From NCBI GenBank assembly GCA_019359595.1, contig JAHHGZ010000036.1, positions 1-64,000 on the forward strand: a DNA stretch of 64,000 bases, read 5' to 3'. The notes under the pieces are model-generated. The model made no database searches. It saw nothing but the letters and a program-made list of their open reading frames with translations, and was not told where the DNA came from. Both the position numbers and the translations under genes were made by a program. Of this stretch, positions 8,476 to 17,023 are shown piece after piece (the first letter of the stretch is position 1; every line of letters starts with the position of its first letter). The stretch comes from Cyanomargarita calcarea GSE-NOS-MK-12-04C. GTDB taxonomy: Bacteria > Cyanobacteriota > Cyanobacteriia > Cyanobacteriales > Nostocaceae.

Positions 8476-8724
8476 TTTCGAGGGCATTAGTTCAAAAGTA
8501 TCGTAATCGTTCACGAAGGTAGAACACTAGGTTGCGTGATAAGCGGAGCTTAACGCCAAGGGCGTATAAACGCAATTTTATATTTGCAAAAAGCGATCGC
8601 GCTACACTCATACCCAAACGGTCGCATTGGTACAACCTCTTGTTAGTTTAGCGGCTTATGTCTTACGCGCTCTACCATTGTATTATTAAGCAGTCAGGTG
8701 GAGCAACAAGGATTTATAAAAAAG
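8476..8724. other. Spacer before the papain-fold toxin
   Basis: This stretch of about 250 bases carries a HIP1 site (GCGATCGC) and no supported gene. An in-frame GTG at 8698 could extend the toxin by nine residues. Confidence 0.35.
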
Positions 8725-9081
8725 ATGGAGCTTCGTCAACAAATTACGCAAATAGCAAGTCGTTTCCAATTATTTGAGTGTGTCGATTGCGCCGAGGCTC
8801 TGACAGAATTTTTAACTCAAAGAGGAATCAGAGGAAAACATATTAAACTGTATACAGGAAAAGCCAAAGGAAAGTATGGCAATATTTACCATGATGGTCT
8901 TCAACGTAATATTGCTACAAATGGTCGCCATGAGGGAATCGTGATTGAAATTGCAGGGCAAGAGATTGTTTTTGATAATATTCACCATGAAGGCATTTCT
9001 AGAGAAACGTGGATGACAAATTTGCATTGTCTAGCAGTGGATTTAGGTGGTGGATTTGAGGTGACAGAGGTTGAATTTTAG
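8725..9081 (+). CDS. Papain-fold toxin (Tox-PL-2-like)
   Basis: The 118-residue protein matches the papain-fold toxin 2 family of polymorphic-toxin effectors. The family core is visible: FECVDCAEAL with candidate nucleophile Cys22 (or Cys19), NIYHDGLQRNIATNGRHEG with His69, and EIVFDNIHHEGIS with Asp84, forming a Cys-His-Asp triad. Such domains are predicted peptidases or deamidases of host proteins. It is free-standing here, with no secretion or RHS region, so it may act inside the producing cell as a toxin-antitoxin effector. The ATG at 8725 follows AAGGAT; GTG at 8698 is the alternative. The probable immunity gene begins 32 bases downstream. Confidence 0.8.
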   Translation: MELRQQITQIASRFQLFECVDCAEALTEFLTQRGIRGKHIKLYTGKAKGKYGNIYHDGLQRNIATNGRHEGIVIEIAGQEIVFDNIHHEGISRETWMTNLHCLAVDLGGGFEVTEVEF

Positions 9082-9113
9082 AGAAGTTTTGCGCTCCTAC
9101 TTTGAGGTTGAGT

Positions 9114-9467
9114 ATGTCTAATTTTTACGATCTATTACAAAAAATTAAACAAAGACCTGCTTTGTATTTAGGGAAACGTTCTTTGAGTCATCTACAAGTA
9201 TTTTTGGATGGATACACATTTTCTCGTCGTGAGTTGGGAATAGAAGTAACAAAGCAAGAACGAGAATTTGAAGAGTTTCAAGAGTGGATAGAACAACGAT
9301 TTAATCAGGTTGATACACAATCTTGGAGTCGAATTATTTTGTTTTACTCGGAAGATGAAAGTGATGCATTAGATAGATTTTTTGAATTATTCGATAAATT
9401 TTTACAACGTGATGATACTCTAGAAGTCAATGCCATGAATTATGGACATCCAGTTACATATAGCTAG
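9114..9467 (+). CDS. Probable immunity protein for the papain-fold toxin
   Basis: The 117-residue acidic, soluble protein starts MSNFYDLLQKIKQRPALYLG and contains FLDGYTFSRRELGI and SWSRIILFYSEDESDALDRF. This family recurs in cyanobacteria as a small hypothetical protein, and I recall it near papain-fold toxins. The ATG at 9114 is six bases after GAGG; an upstream TTG is less likely. Its position 32 bases after the toxin gene and its acidic character fit an inhibitor that binds the toxin. The assignment is mainly from context. Confidence 0.6.
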   Translation: MSNFYDLLQKIKQRPALYLGKRSLSHLQVFLDGYTFSRRELGIEVTKQEREFEEFQEWIEQRFNQVDTQSWSRIILFYSEDESDALDRFFELFDKFLQRDDTLEVNAMNYGHPVTYS

Positions 9468-9591
9468 TAAATACTTAGTAATAATACTCTGATGGAGTTG
9501 ATAAGAGGATACCCTTCTCTAAAATATGTAAAATTTCTGCAGAAATCTTTGTTGCTTGCTTTTAAACTTTTAGTAGCTGATAATTTTAACT

Positions 9592-9822
9592 ATGAACTAT
9601 CGAAATTACATCACGATTGAGCCAAATAAACGCGGTGGCAAGCCTTGTGTGCGCGGCTTGCGAATTACGGTTTATGAAGTGCTTGAGTATTTAGCTTCCG
9701 AGATGACCGAAGCAGAAATACTTGATGACTTTCCCGATCTGACACGGGAAGATTTAAAAGCCTGTATTGCCTATGCCGCTGACCGTGAGCGTCGGTTGAT
9801 GACTGCTCCAATGCCCGCATGA
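9592..9822 (+). CDS. DUF433 family antitoxin
   Basis: The 76-residue protein belongs to DUF433, a VapB-like antitoxin family with a winged helix-turn-helix. It contains the typical ITIEPNKRGGKPCVRGLRIT, then VYEVLEYLASEMTEAEILDDF and LTREDLKACIAYAADRE. Its role is to neutralise the partner PIN-like protein and probably repress the operon. It overlaps the next gene by four bases (ATGA), showing translational coupling. Confidence 0.9.
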   Translation: MNYRNYITIEPNKRGGKPCVRGLRITVYEVLEYLASEMTEAEILDDFPDLTREDLKACIAYAADRERRLMTAPMPA

Positions 9823-10151
9823 AATTACTTTTTGACGAAAACTTGTCTCCCAAGTTGCCGCGTCTTTTGGCTGACCTTTTTCCAGGTTCGGTTCACGTCC
9901 GAGATGTCGGTATGAAAGCAACTGACGACCCATTGGTCTGGGACTATGCTAAAGATAATAGCTTCATGATTGTCTCGAAAGACGCGGATATGCACGACCT
10001 CAGCTTGGTGTTTGGGAATCCGCCGAAGGTTGTTTGGCTACGGCTTGGAAACTGCTCGACATCGCAGGTTGAAAATTTGCTGCGTCGAGATGTTGACGTT
10101 ATCAAATTATTTTATGAAGACGAGTATGTATCGCTGCTTGCTTTATCATAA
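9819..10151 (+). CDS. DUF5615 PIN-like toxin
   Basis: The 110-residue protein belongs to the DUF5615 PIN-like family, the partner of DUF433. Conserved acidic residues appear in KLLFDENLSPKLP, HVRDVGMKATDDPLVWDYA and FMIVSKDADMHDLS, consistent with a metal-dependent ribonuclease active site. The expected toxic activity is cleavage of RNA, as in VapC, though this subfamily is little characterised. It overlaps the antitoxin gene by four bases and is followed after 85 bases by the AAA-GUN4 gene on the same strand. Confidence 0.88.
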   Translation: MKLLFDENLSPKLPRLLADLFPGSVHVRDVGMKATDDPLVWDYAKDNSFMIVSKDADMHDLSLVFGNPPKVVWLRLGNCSTSQVENLLRRDVDVIKLFYEDEYVSLLALS

Positions 10152-10236
10152 CGCCGCACCGAACAAGTTGCTTACGGACATTCATCAATCACGCACCCTA
10201 CAAGAATTTTATTTTTCTGAGCGTTTGGGGTAAATC

Positions 10237-12774
10237 ATGTTTAACGAATACAGATTTTCCGGAAGTCTACCAGAAAATGCCAGTACCTATGTCACACGGG
10301 AAGCTGATAAAGAGTTATATGAGTCACTGACAGCAGGGACGTTTTGTTATGTTTTAAACTCCAGACAATCGGGAAAATCTAGCATCCGGGTGCGTACTAT
10401 GCGACGGTTGCGAGATGCTGGGGTCGAATGTGCTGCAATTGATTTATCTGCCGGTGGTGTGCAAAATGTCACACCCGAACAGTGGTATGTGGATTTGATT
10501 GATAATTTAATTGAAAGTTTTGATTTAGATGTAGATTTACCAAAGTGGTGGGTCAAGAATCAATTACACTCAGAAGTAACAAGATTTCGGAAGTTTATTG
10601 AAGAAGTTTTGTTAGTTGAAGTTAAAGAAAATATTGTTATTTTTATTGATGAAATTGATAGTGTTCTCAGTCTAAAAGTTTCCACAGATGACTTCTTCGC
10701 TTTAATTCGTGCTTGTCACAATCAACGGGTTGATAATTCAGATTATAATCGTCTCACTTTTTGTTTATTGGGGGTAGCTTCACCGAGTAATTTAATTAAA
10801 GATAAGCAACGCACACCTTTTAATATTGGAAAAGCAATTAATCTCAAAGGTTTTCAATTGCATGAAGTAGGAGTTTTAAGGAAGGGTTTGGAGGGGAAAT
10901 TTCCAGATTCCCAAGGGGTGATGCAAGAGATATTAAATTGGACGGGGGGACAACCATTTTTGACGCAGAAATTGTGTCAGTTTATGGTGGAAGAGTCAGA
11001 GAAGGATAATCCTCGTTCTGTTGAACGGGTAGCGAGAGCAAGGATAATTGAAAATTGGGAATTGCAAGATGAACCGGAGCATTTACGCACTATTCGAGCC
11101 AGAGTTTTACGGGATGAAGAACAGGCTGGATATTTATTAGATTTATATCAGCAAATTCATTCTAATGGAGATGTGCTAAATAATGATAGTGCAGAACAAA
11201 GCGAGTTATTATTATCGGGCTTAGTTGGTAAACAGCAGGATAAATTAAGGGTTTATAATCCAATTTATCAAGAAGTTTTTAATCAAAATTGGGTTGAAGC
11301 TGAATTAAAAAAATTGCGTCCCTATTCGGAAACTTTTAAAGCTTGGGTTGCTTCTGGGTGTATTGATGAGTCTCGGCTTTTGCGGGGAAATGCGTTGAAA
11401 GGTGCGGAGGAATGGGGGAAGGATAAGAATTTAACTTATCAAGATAAACAGTTTTTAGCTGCTAGTCGAGAGAAGGAAATTCAAGAGGAAATTGTTGCGA
11501 GGGAAAAAGAAGCGCAGTTCGAGAGGGAGAGAAAAGATAGGGAAGCAGCGGAACAGAGAAACTTATTATTAACTGAAGCGAATATTAAAGCTAAACGGCA
11601 GATTAGAAAAGGCTCTACTATTGTATTCTTAGCTTTATTTGTTGCTGGAATTTTAGGGGTATTTGCAGTAAGACAAGTAAATCAGCTTGCTTCGATAGAG
11701 AATGAAATTAAAACTGTTCAAAAACTATCTCAACTAGCCGGAGACTTACGAAATAAAAATCTGACATCTGAATCAGACCAAGCTTTAAGACAGGCTGGTT
11801 TATCCTTTAGAGTGAATGACCACAACCTCAAACAATCCTTGTTATTGGCTTCTATATCGCAAGCATATCAGCAACTTAAAAAGCCAGATGAAGCACAAAA
11901 AAATATCACAGAAAGTTTGAATAATTTACCAGACAAAGGAAATAATATTACTTCCGAGCAAGAACTGCAAATTAAAGTTTTGGCTAAGAAGACTGAAGGA
12001 AATTTATTTGATGAAAAAGATAAAACAAAAGCAATAGAAGCTTATGAAGAAGCATATAAAATTATTAAAACTCACCCGAACCAAACCAACCCCTTTAAAA
12101 AGGATCAAATTATCACTGCTAAAAACATTGAATCAGTCCATCGAGGACTACTTAAGTTACTGATTAATAAGAATCAAGAAAATTTCAGACAAGAGGTTTT
12201 GGAATCTCTCAAACAGCACTTTTTTGCTGAATTGGAATATTTTTTGAAAGGGAAACAATGGCAACAAGCTGACGAAAGAACTTGGGAGATGATGCTTTTT
12301 ATTGCTAATAGAGAAAAAGAAGGTTACCTCGATTACACACAAATAGAGAATTTTTCCTGTCCTGTTCTTAAACAAATTGATAATTATTGGGTGCAAAACT
12401 CAAAAGGTAATTTTGGTTTCAGCGTGCAAAAGAAAATTTGGGTTGATACAGGAAATAGACTGGGTATTAAAGTAGAAGATTGGAATGACAACGATATAAA
12501 TAATTACTTGCGCTTCGCTAGTGCTGTCGGGTGGTACAATGAACAGCCGAGCAGTAGTGGAGAATACGTGAGATACGAAGAGTTAATAGATCGAATAAAA
12601 AAAGACCCATACAGATCGAAGATAAGGGGTGGGATACCGGCATACAGCAGAGTGGGGGGGATACCGGGTATACCGGGAGAGGGAATGGTTCTCGGTGTGG
12701 TTGGTGGGGGAACGGTAAGGGGTAGAGAGGTTACTTCTTTTCTCGCGCTGCGATTTGTAAACTGTAGCATATAA
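10237..12774 (+). CDS. AAA-like ATPase - coiled coil - transmembrane - GUN4 domain fusion
   Basis: This 845-residue protein starts with FRFSGSLPENASTYVTREAD, the signature of cyanobacterial AAA_35 proteins. It has Walker A NSRQSGKS (41-48) and Walker B NIVIFIDEID (Asp138, Glu139). Residues about 400-455 are a charged coiled coil rich in EKE and RERKDREA. A single transmembrane helix follows at about 459-481, then a helical, TPR-like region. Residues about 665-785 match the GUN4 porphyrin-binding fold: WQQADERTWEMML, REKEGYLD, FSCPVLKQIDNYWV and FGFSVQKKIW. The tail is unusual, rich in Gly and Pro (GGIPAYSRVGGIPGIPG). It is probably membrane-bound, with a sensor facing the cytoplasm or lumen. 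Its role is unknown, with signalling or conflict suggested by neighbours. Confidence 0.85.
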   Translation: MFNEYRFSGSLPENASTYVTREADKELYESLTAGTFCYVLNSRQSGKSSIRVRTMRRLRDAGVECAAIDLSAGGVQNVTPEQWYVDLIDNLIESFDLDVDLPKWWVKNQLHSEVTRFRKFIEEVLLVEVKENIVIFIDEIDSVLSLKVSTDDFFALIRACHNQRVDNSDYNRLTFCLLGVASPSNLIKDKQRTPFNIGKAINLKGFQLHEVGVLRKGLEGKFPDSQGVMQEILNWTGGQPFLTQKLCQFMVEESEKDNPRSVERVARARIIENWELQDEPEHLRTIRARVLRDEEQAGYLLDLYQQIHSNGDVLNNDSAEQSELLLSGLVGKQQDKLRVYNPIYQEVFNQNWVEAELKKLRPYSETFKAWVASGCIDESRLLRGNALKGAEEWGKDKNLTYQDKQFLAASREKEIQEEIVAREKEAQFERERKDREAAEQRNLLLTEANIKAKRQIRKGSTIVFLALFVAGILGVFAVRQVNQLASIENEIKTVQKLSQLAGDLRNKNLTSESDQALRQAGLSFRVNDHNLKQSLLLASISQAYQQLKKPDEAQKNITESLNNLPDKGNNITSEQELQIKVLAKKTEGNLFDEKDKTKAIEAYEEAYKIIKTHPNQTNPFKKDQIITAKNIESVHRGLLKLLINKNQENFRQEVLESLKQHFFAELEYFLKGKQWQQADERTWEMMLFIANREKEGYLDYTQIENFSCPVLKQIDNYWVQNSKGNFGFSVQKKIWVDTGNRLGIKVEDWNDNDINNYLRFASAVGWYNEQPSSSGEYVRYEELIDRIKKDPYRSKIRGGIPAYSRVGGIPGIPGEGMVLGVVGGGTVRGREVTSFLALRFVNCSI

Positions 12775-12876
12775 GCGTCCCAGCCTTTTGTAAAGATTTA
12801 TGTCTGAAAGATTTTCTACGAATTCATAAGCATTTGGCGATTTCGATATCTGGCACTGGTCATACGCAAAAAAAAA
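12775..12876. other. Convergent spacer
   Basis: This short convergent spacer lies between the AAA-GUN4 gene and the decayed RAYT. No gene or clear terminator hairpin is visible. Confidence 0.4.
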
Positions 12877-13435
12877 TTATTGGAATAACTGTGCCGCTAT
12901 TTTAGGGTCATAGCAATTAGCTGTCACAAACTGTTCTGCCACTTCACGCACTTCTGAATCAGCAACTTCCCAATCGTCCGAAGGTAGCCTCATTTGTCCG
13001 GGAGAAGCCTTATTTTTCTTTTTATCCTTCACGACCTTTGGTAATAATTTACTTCCCCAGTGATAACTTCTCTCTGGCTTCGGCTTGGGTTTATATTTTT
13101 TGCAAAATCCCCGATACCTTGCCGCACATTCTTCTAAACTTTTCCCTAAAGATAAAAAAGCAGGATGCCATTTTGTTAAACCATAGATTCAAATGAGTCC
13201 CATAGTTGCTAAAATCGTAGAAAAATCCCTGTTGCATTCCTGCGGCTTTGGGATTAGCGTGAATATACCGAAGCGTGTTTAAAGCCCGTCGATAATCACT
13301 CGTTTCAAATCCCGAACTGTGATATCTTTTTTCCCAAAAATGTCCCGTTCGATTCAACATCCGATTAAAGCACATCGCTGTATACCAGTTCAGCCAGTGC
13401 ATTATTTTGGGTAAATCTTCTGGTGAACCTGGTTC
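12877..13435 (-). pseudogene. RAYT / Y1-type transposase remnant, N-terminus lost and frameshifted
   Basis: The reverse strand encodes the C-terminal half of a REP-associated tyrosine transposase: LPKIMHWLNWYTAMCFNRML, TGHFWEKRYHSSGF, RALNTLRYIHANPKAAGM and YDFSNYG. Near 13190 the frame shifts. The family sequence resumes in another frame with YGLTKWHPAFLSLGKSLEEC and KKYKPKPKPERSYHWGS, ending at the TAA at 12877. The N-terminal HUH motif and catalytic Tyr region are absent; a repeat element occupies that side (13460-13558). The gene is dead by at least truncation and frameshift. Confidence 0.8.
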
Positions 13436-13459
13436 AAGGTTTGATAAATTTCCCCACAC

Positions 13460-13558
13460 CCTAGAAGGGTGGGGCGTTGTGCGTTGCTTGCTTCCCCGAA
13501 GGGGTACAAAGCCCACCTGCGTGGGCAAGGAAATTGCATCTTCATACAGAAATGGTAT
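13460..13558 (-). mobile_element. Partial copy of the small repeat element also found at 17569-17692
   Basis: Read on the reverse strand, it begins ATACCATTTCTGTATGAAG, passes through CCCACGCAGGTGGG and a GTACCCCTTCGGGGAAGC hairpin, and matches the element at 17569-17692 over about 85 bases. The second terminal repeat is missing. It abuts the truncated end of the RAYT pseudogene. Confidence 0.65.
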
Positions 13559-13629
13559 AAGTAGAGGATAAAACATTCGGCGGTAATGGTAAATCAAGCC
13601 TTAGCCTAGCTCGAACACCAAGTTGGTAT

Positions 13630-15093
13630 TTAACCTACACCCAAAATGCAACCAGTCCGTGGGGGGAGATTTAAAGTTAATTGCTTACTTTCTCCATCAC
13701 CATTCCACTCAACAGAAGCAGTACCATATAAAATCTTACTCGGTTGTGTTTGTAATTTCCCTGCATTTAAACTCGCCTTTGCCTCAGCGGTACCGGCATT
13801 AACTGCAATAATTAATTCCTCACTTCCCAAAGTTCGGGCAAATATGTAAATTTCTCCTTGGGCATACAATACTTGATAATCACCAGTCCGCAGACATGGA
13901 TAAGTGTGACGCAAGGTAATTAATTGACGGTGAGTATTGAGAATTTCTGTATCCCAATTTGCTTCTAGAGGGAAACCACGACGGGAGTCTGGGTCAATCG
14001 CACCGGGTAAACCTACTTCATCACCATAATAGATGCTGGGGGCACCAGGAAAGGTTAGTAGAAGTAGAGTTGATAATTCGATACTGGGAATATCTTCTCC
14101 CGCAATCGTCATTAACCGAGCAGTATCGTGAGAAGCCAGTAAATTTAACTGTGTAAGTTGAATTTCCCAAGGATAGAGTTGTAGTAATTCCTGAATTTTT
14201 TGACCGTACTCCGCAGCAAATAAGGGTGGATAAGGTTTGTAGTCCCGGCTTTGCACCTGTTCCAAGACTACGCGATCGCCTGCAGCAAAAGCAATAGTTG
14301 GTCCAGCAAACAGATAATTCATCACTCCATCAAATTGAGTCCCATCCAACCACTCACGGGAATCTCCCCATACTTCTCCAACAATATAAGCCTCGGGATT
14401 TACAGCCTTAACACGAGTGCGAAATTCTTGCCAAAAACCAGGAGTTCTAATTTCAAATGGTACATCCAATCGCCAACCATCAACGCCGAATTTAATCCAA
14501 TATTCGGCGATTTCCATAATATATTCCCGCACTTCTGGGTTATCGTGATTAAACACTGGCAAAGCACGATTTCCACCCCAACCTTCATAATTCGCAGGGA
14601 AGTCTCCATTGTAAGCAGAAAGTGGCCAACCCTCTATTTTAAACCAATTTAACCAAGGCGAATAGGATCCATTTTCTAAAACATCGTGAAAAAAGAAAAA
14701 TCCCCGACTGGAGTGGTTAAACACCCCATCCAGAACTACTTTAATATTGCGTTCATGCGCCCCATCTAGCAAATCCCGAAAAGCCTGATTTCCCCCCAAC
14801 ATTGGGTCAACTTGATAATAATCGTGGGTATGATAGCGGTGATTGCTAGCTGATTGAAAAATCGGCGTAAAGTAAATTGCATTAATTCCCAAACTCTGTA
14901 TATAGTCTAACTGTTCGAGAATGCCCCACAAATCTCCTCCCTTATAACCTTGGAGTGTCGGCATCGCTTCCCAATCTTCCCAGGGTGCATTTACGTGTAA
15001 CCGCTTGCGTTCCTGTTTGCTTTTGGCAAAGCGGTCTGGAAAAATTTGGTAGAAAACAGCGTGTTTAACCCAGTCTGGTGTTTGTATTTCCAT
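13630..15093 (-). CDS. GH13 alpha-amylase family enzyme (cyclomaltodextrinase/neopullulanase-like)
   Basis: The 487-residue enzyme is a complete glycoside hydrolase family 13 barrel plus a C-terminal beta domain. Conserved regions are DGVFNHSS, GWRLDVPFE with nucleophile Asp210, VGEVWG with acid/base Glu240 and LLASHDTARL with Asp323. The start DWVKHAVFYQIFPDRF is typical of the cyclomaltodextrinase, maltogenic amylase and neopullulanase group. The separate N-terminal starch-binding domain of classical members is absent and there is no signal peptide. It probably hydrolyses alpha-1,4 glucans or maltodextrins in the cytoplasm, for example in glycogen turnover. It is a single gene. Confidence 0.92.
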   Translation of the reverse strand: MEIQTPDWVKHAVFYQIFPDRFAKSKQERKRLHVNAPWEDWEAMPTLQGYKGGDLWGILEQLDYIQSLGINAIYFTPIFQSASNHRYHTHDYYQVDPMLGGNQAFRDLLDGAHERNIKVVLDGVFNHSSRGFFFFHDVLENGSYSPWLNWFKIEGWPLSAYNGDFPANYEGWGGNRALPVFNHDNPEVREYIMEIAEYWIKFGVDGWRLDVPFEIRTPGFWQEFRTRVKAVNPEAYIVGEVWGDSREWLDGTQFDGVMNYLFAGPTIAFAAGDRVVLEQVQSRDYKPYPPLFAAEYGQKIQELLQLYPWEIQLTQLNLLASHDTARLMTIAGEDIPSIELSTLLLLTFPGAPSIYYGDEVGLPGAIDPDSRRGFPLEANWDTEILNTHRQLITLRHTYPCLRTGDYQVLYAQGEIYIFARTLGSEELIIAVNAGTAEAKASLNAGKLQTQPSKILYGTASVEWNGDGESKQLTLNLPPRTGCILGVG

Positions 15094-15492
15094 GAATTAC
15101 ACTTTATACCTTCACCGTCATCGTTACAAATAATCGCTTATTTGTCGCTTATACCTTTGATAGAAAATTTCACTGTTACTTTAGGTTAATATTGTGTCAT
15201 CTTTTGTGTCATCTTTGATTGGACTGCCTTTATTTTAGCTTAACCACATCGCGCTTTCGTAGAAAACGGATCGCACTCATCGGCCACGGTGTGATGTATA
15301 TTGCAATCGAACTAATTAAAATTTGTCGCATTAAGAATATTAAAGCGATAATTGGCAATGAAATGTATATCATCAGCGGTGATATAACCAAGTCGTTTTA
15401 GCTAAAAGTACAAAAGGTTATAAAAATTCAGTAAAATTAACATCGATTTCCTGCCAGCGGTAGAATCCCCTCGGCTGACTACCAGGGGAGTG
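15094..15492. other. Intergenic region upstream of the amylase gene
   Basis: No gene with family support was found. A 60-codon forward frame at 15219-15401 has no ribosome binding site or recognisable motif. The amylase promoter should lie in the first 150 bases. A GC-rich pair of short inverted motifs near 15456-15486 (CCCCTCGG...CCAGGGGA) may be the 3' hairpin of the Uma2 gene. Confidence 0.4.
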
Positions 15493-16266
15493 TCAAGTTG
15501 CAGGTAAATTATTTGGGTCGATACCTTGAGATTGCAAGTAGGCAATTAGTCGTTCTTTCTGCTGACGTTCTTGTTCGGCACGCTGACTTTCTTGTTCGGC
15601 ACGTTGACGTTCCAACTCAACTCTTTCAACTGCCCACAGTAATAAATTACCCGCAGCATCCCACCAACGCAACCAATAACCATTTCGTGCTTCTTTTTCT
15701 CCTTGCCAAGTTCCTAAAAATAAACCCATTGACTCAATCCAATGCCGACCATTTTCGTCAGGTAATTGTAGTTTGTAGTGTCCGTTTTCAAGATTATAAA
15801 ATTCTACTAATCCCCCATCTGGGTCAAAAATTATATAAACGGGAACCTGTAATATTTGCTCGTAAAAAAACCATTTTCCCGGTGGATAGCTTGGTTTTGC
15901 GGAATATTCTTCACCTTGAGTTTCCGACAAAAATTCTATTACAACCGCTGGTATATTACCTTCTAAATTGGGTGTATAGCTTCTGCGGTTGCTTAAAATC
16001 TGATTGACGCTATCGACATAAACCCAATCAGGTGCTTTCGCTGTAAATTCACCGTCTAAAGTTGCACAAAGACCAAAATTTGAGGCTATCAGCATTTGAG
16101 GCTGGATAAATCCAACAATTTCTAAGCTTTCACGCAAAGCTCCAGCCAATAGCGGCTGACCTGTATTCTCCACCGGGTCGTCCTCTAACCTAAAATCATC
16201 GGGTAACGCTTCCCAAGATATTACCATTCGAGCGAACGATTTCGGTCTACTCAGTTGGGTTACCAT
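15493..16266 (-). CDS. Uma2 family endonuclease-like protein (DUF820)
   Basis: The 257-residue protein belongs to the Uma2/DUF820 family, which has a PD-(D/E)XK restriction-endonuclease-like fold and is highly expanded in filamentous cyanobacteria. Supporting segments are APDWVYVDSVN, IPAVVIEFLSETQGEEYS and KWFFYEQILQVPVYIIFDPD. The last ~45 residues form a charged coiled coil (RAEQESQRAEQERQQKERL) ending in IAYLQSQGIDPNNLP, as in many paralogues. The function of the family is not established; mobile-element or DNA-repair roles have been suggested. It is a single gene. Confidence 0.9.
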   Translation of the reverse strand: MVTQLSRPKSFARMVISWEALPDDFRLEDDPVENTGQPLLAGALRESLEIVGFIQPQMLIASNFGLCATLDGEFTAKAPDWVYVDSVNQILSNRRSYTPNLEGNIPAVVIEFLSETQGEEYSAKPSYPPGKWFFYEQILQVPVYIIFDPDGGLVEFYNLENGHYKLQLPDENGRHWIESMGLFLGTWQGEKEARNGYWLRWWDAAGNLLLWAVERVELERQRAEQESQRAEQERQQKERLIAYLQSQGIDPNNLPAT

Positions 16267-16315
16267 TTTTTACCCCATCAGTTAATTTGTTTCTATTTTA
16301 TCTAGATTTAGTTGT

Positions 16316-16631
16316 TAAGTAGGTAGGCATTAAAAAAGCGAAGTACGTAACGCTGAGGTAAAATACCCAAAACTCTTTCTGCTACTCCCTAACCCCAACC
16401 ATGATTTTTCCCACCCACCTACCTACCAGCCATGAGCGTTTAGCCTGATTATTTCCGCTCGGTCTTTTACTTTCTGTGGTACATCAGCTGTTCTTAGTTT
16501 TAATAGGGATTCGTCTTGCTCACGAGTTAAAAATAGCCTTAAACGAGCGCCCATATAAATCACCTCGGTAGATGCATTCTCCGCATATATTTATCTTTAC
16601 ATAGTTTGGTTTTATTATGCCCACCTACTTA
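16316..16631. mobile_element. IS630-derived miniature element (MITE-like) with terminal inverted repeats
   Basis: A 21-bp terminal sequence at 16316-16336 (TAAGTAGGTAGGCAT...) matches the reverse complement of 16611-16631 (TAAGTAGGTGGGCAT...) at 18 of 21 positions. Both ends carry TA, the duplicated target of IS630/Tc1-mariner elements. Inside lies only the first 43 codons of an IS630-type transposase. The element is 316 bp and looks like an internally deleted, non-autonomous IS630 derivative. Confidence 0.75.
16423..16554 (-). pseudogene. IS630-family transposase N-terminal remnant
   Basis: The 43 codons from the ATG at 16554 read MGARLRLFLTREQDESLLKL, then VPQKVKDRAEIIRLNAHGW. This is the N-terminal helix-turn-helix start of cyanobacterial IS630 transposases. 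The frame stops at 16423, where the sequence runs into GTAGGTAGGTGGG, similar to the element's own ends. No DDE domain remains. Confidence 0.75.
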
Positions 16632-17023
16632 GTCTAGGTTTTCTTCTTTTCTTAATCATTCCGAAAACTCTTGAGAAACTAGTACAAGAAGGCAAAAGTA
16701 AAAAATAAAAAGACAAAAGAAATAAAGATGATTTTATGGGACTTTTCAGCCATTTTAGATGGAAGCTTTATTTCCGGCGCTGTGTACTAGGAAAACTCAC
16801 TTGAGGCAAAAGATAATTTTAGAAAGATTTAATTATTATGATTAAGTTCTAATTTCTTTAACAACTATCTAATGACTGATTTTATCTGAAAAATTCGTCA
16901 AATCAAAAAAAAAATTATCATAATTGTGAAGTGATATTACAAAAGGTTCAAAAATATTTAGAAATTGTCTAAAAACCAAACAATGACATAAGGTAGTAGC
17001 TAAGGAGATTGAGGCAAATCATA
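16632..17023. other. AT-rich intergenic region
   Basis: No gene is supported. The DNA is very AT-rich with several A-runs. An AAGGAG motif at 17002-17007 and GAGG at 17011-17014 provide the ribosome binding region of the next gene. Confidence 0.4.

Noticed and set aside
15219..15401. 60-codon forward frame between the amylase and Uma2 genes
   Set aside because: No ribosome binding site, motif or family resemblance; composition fits AT-rich intergenic DNA.
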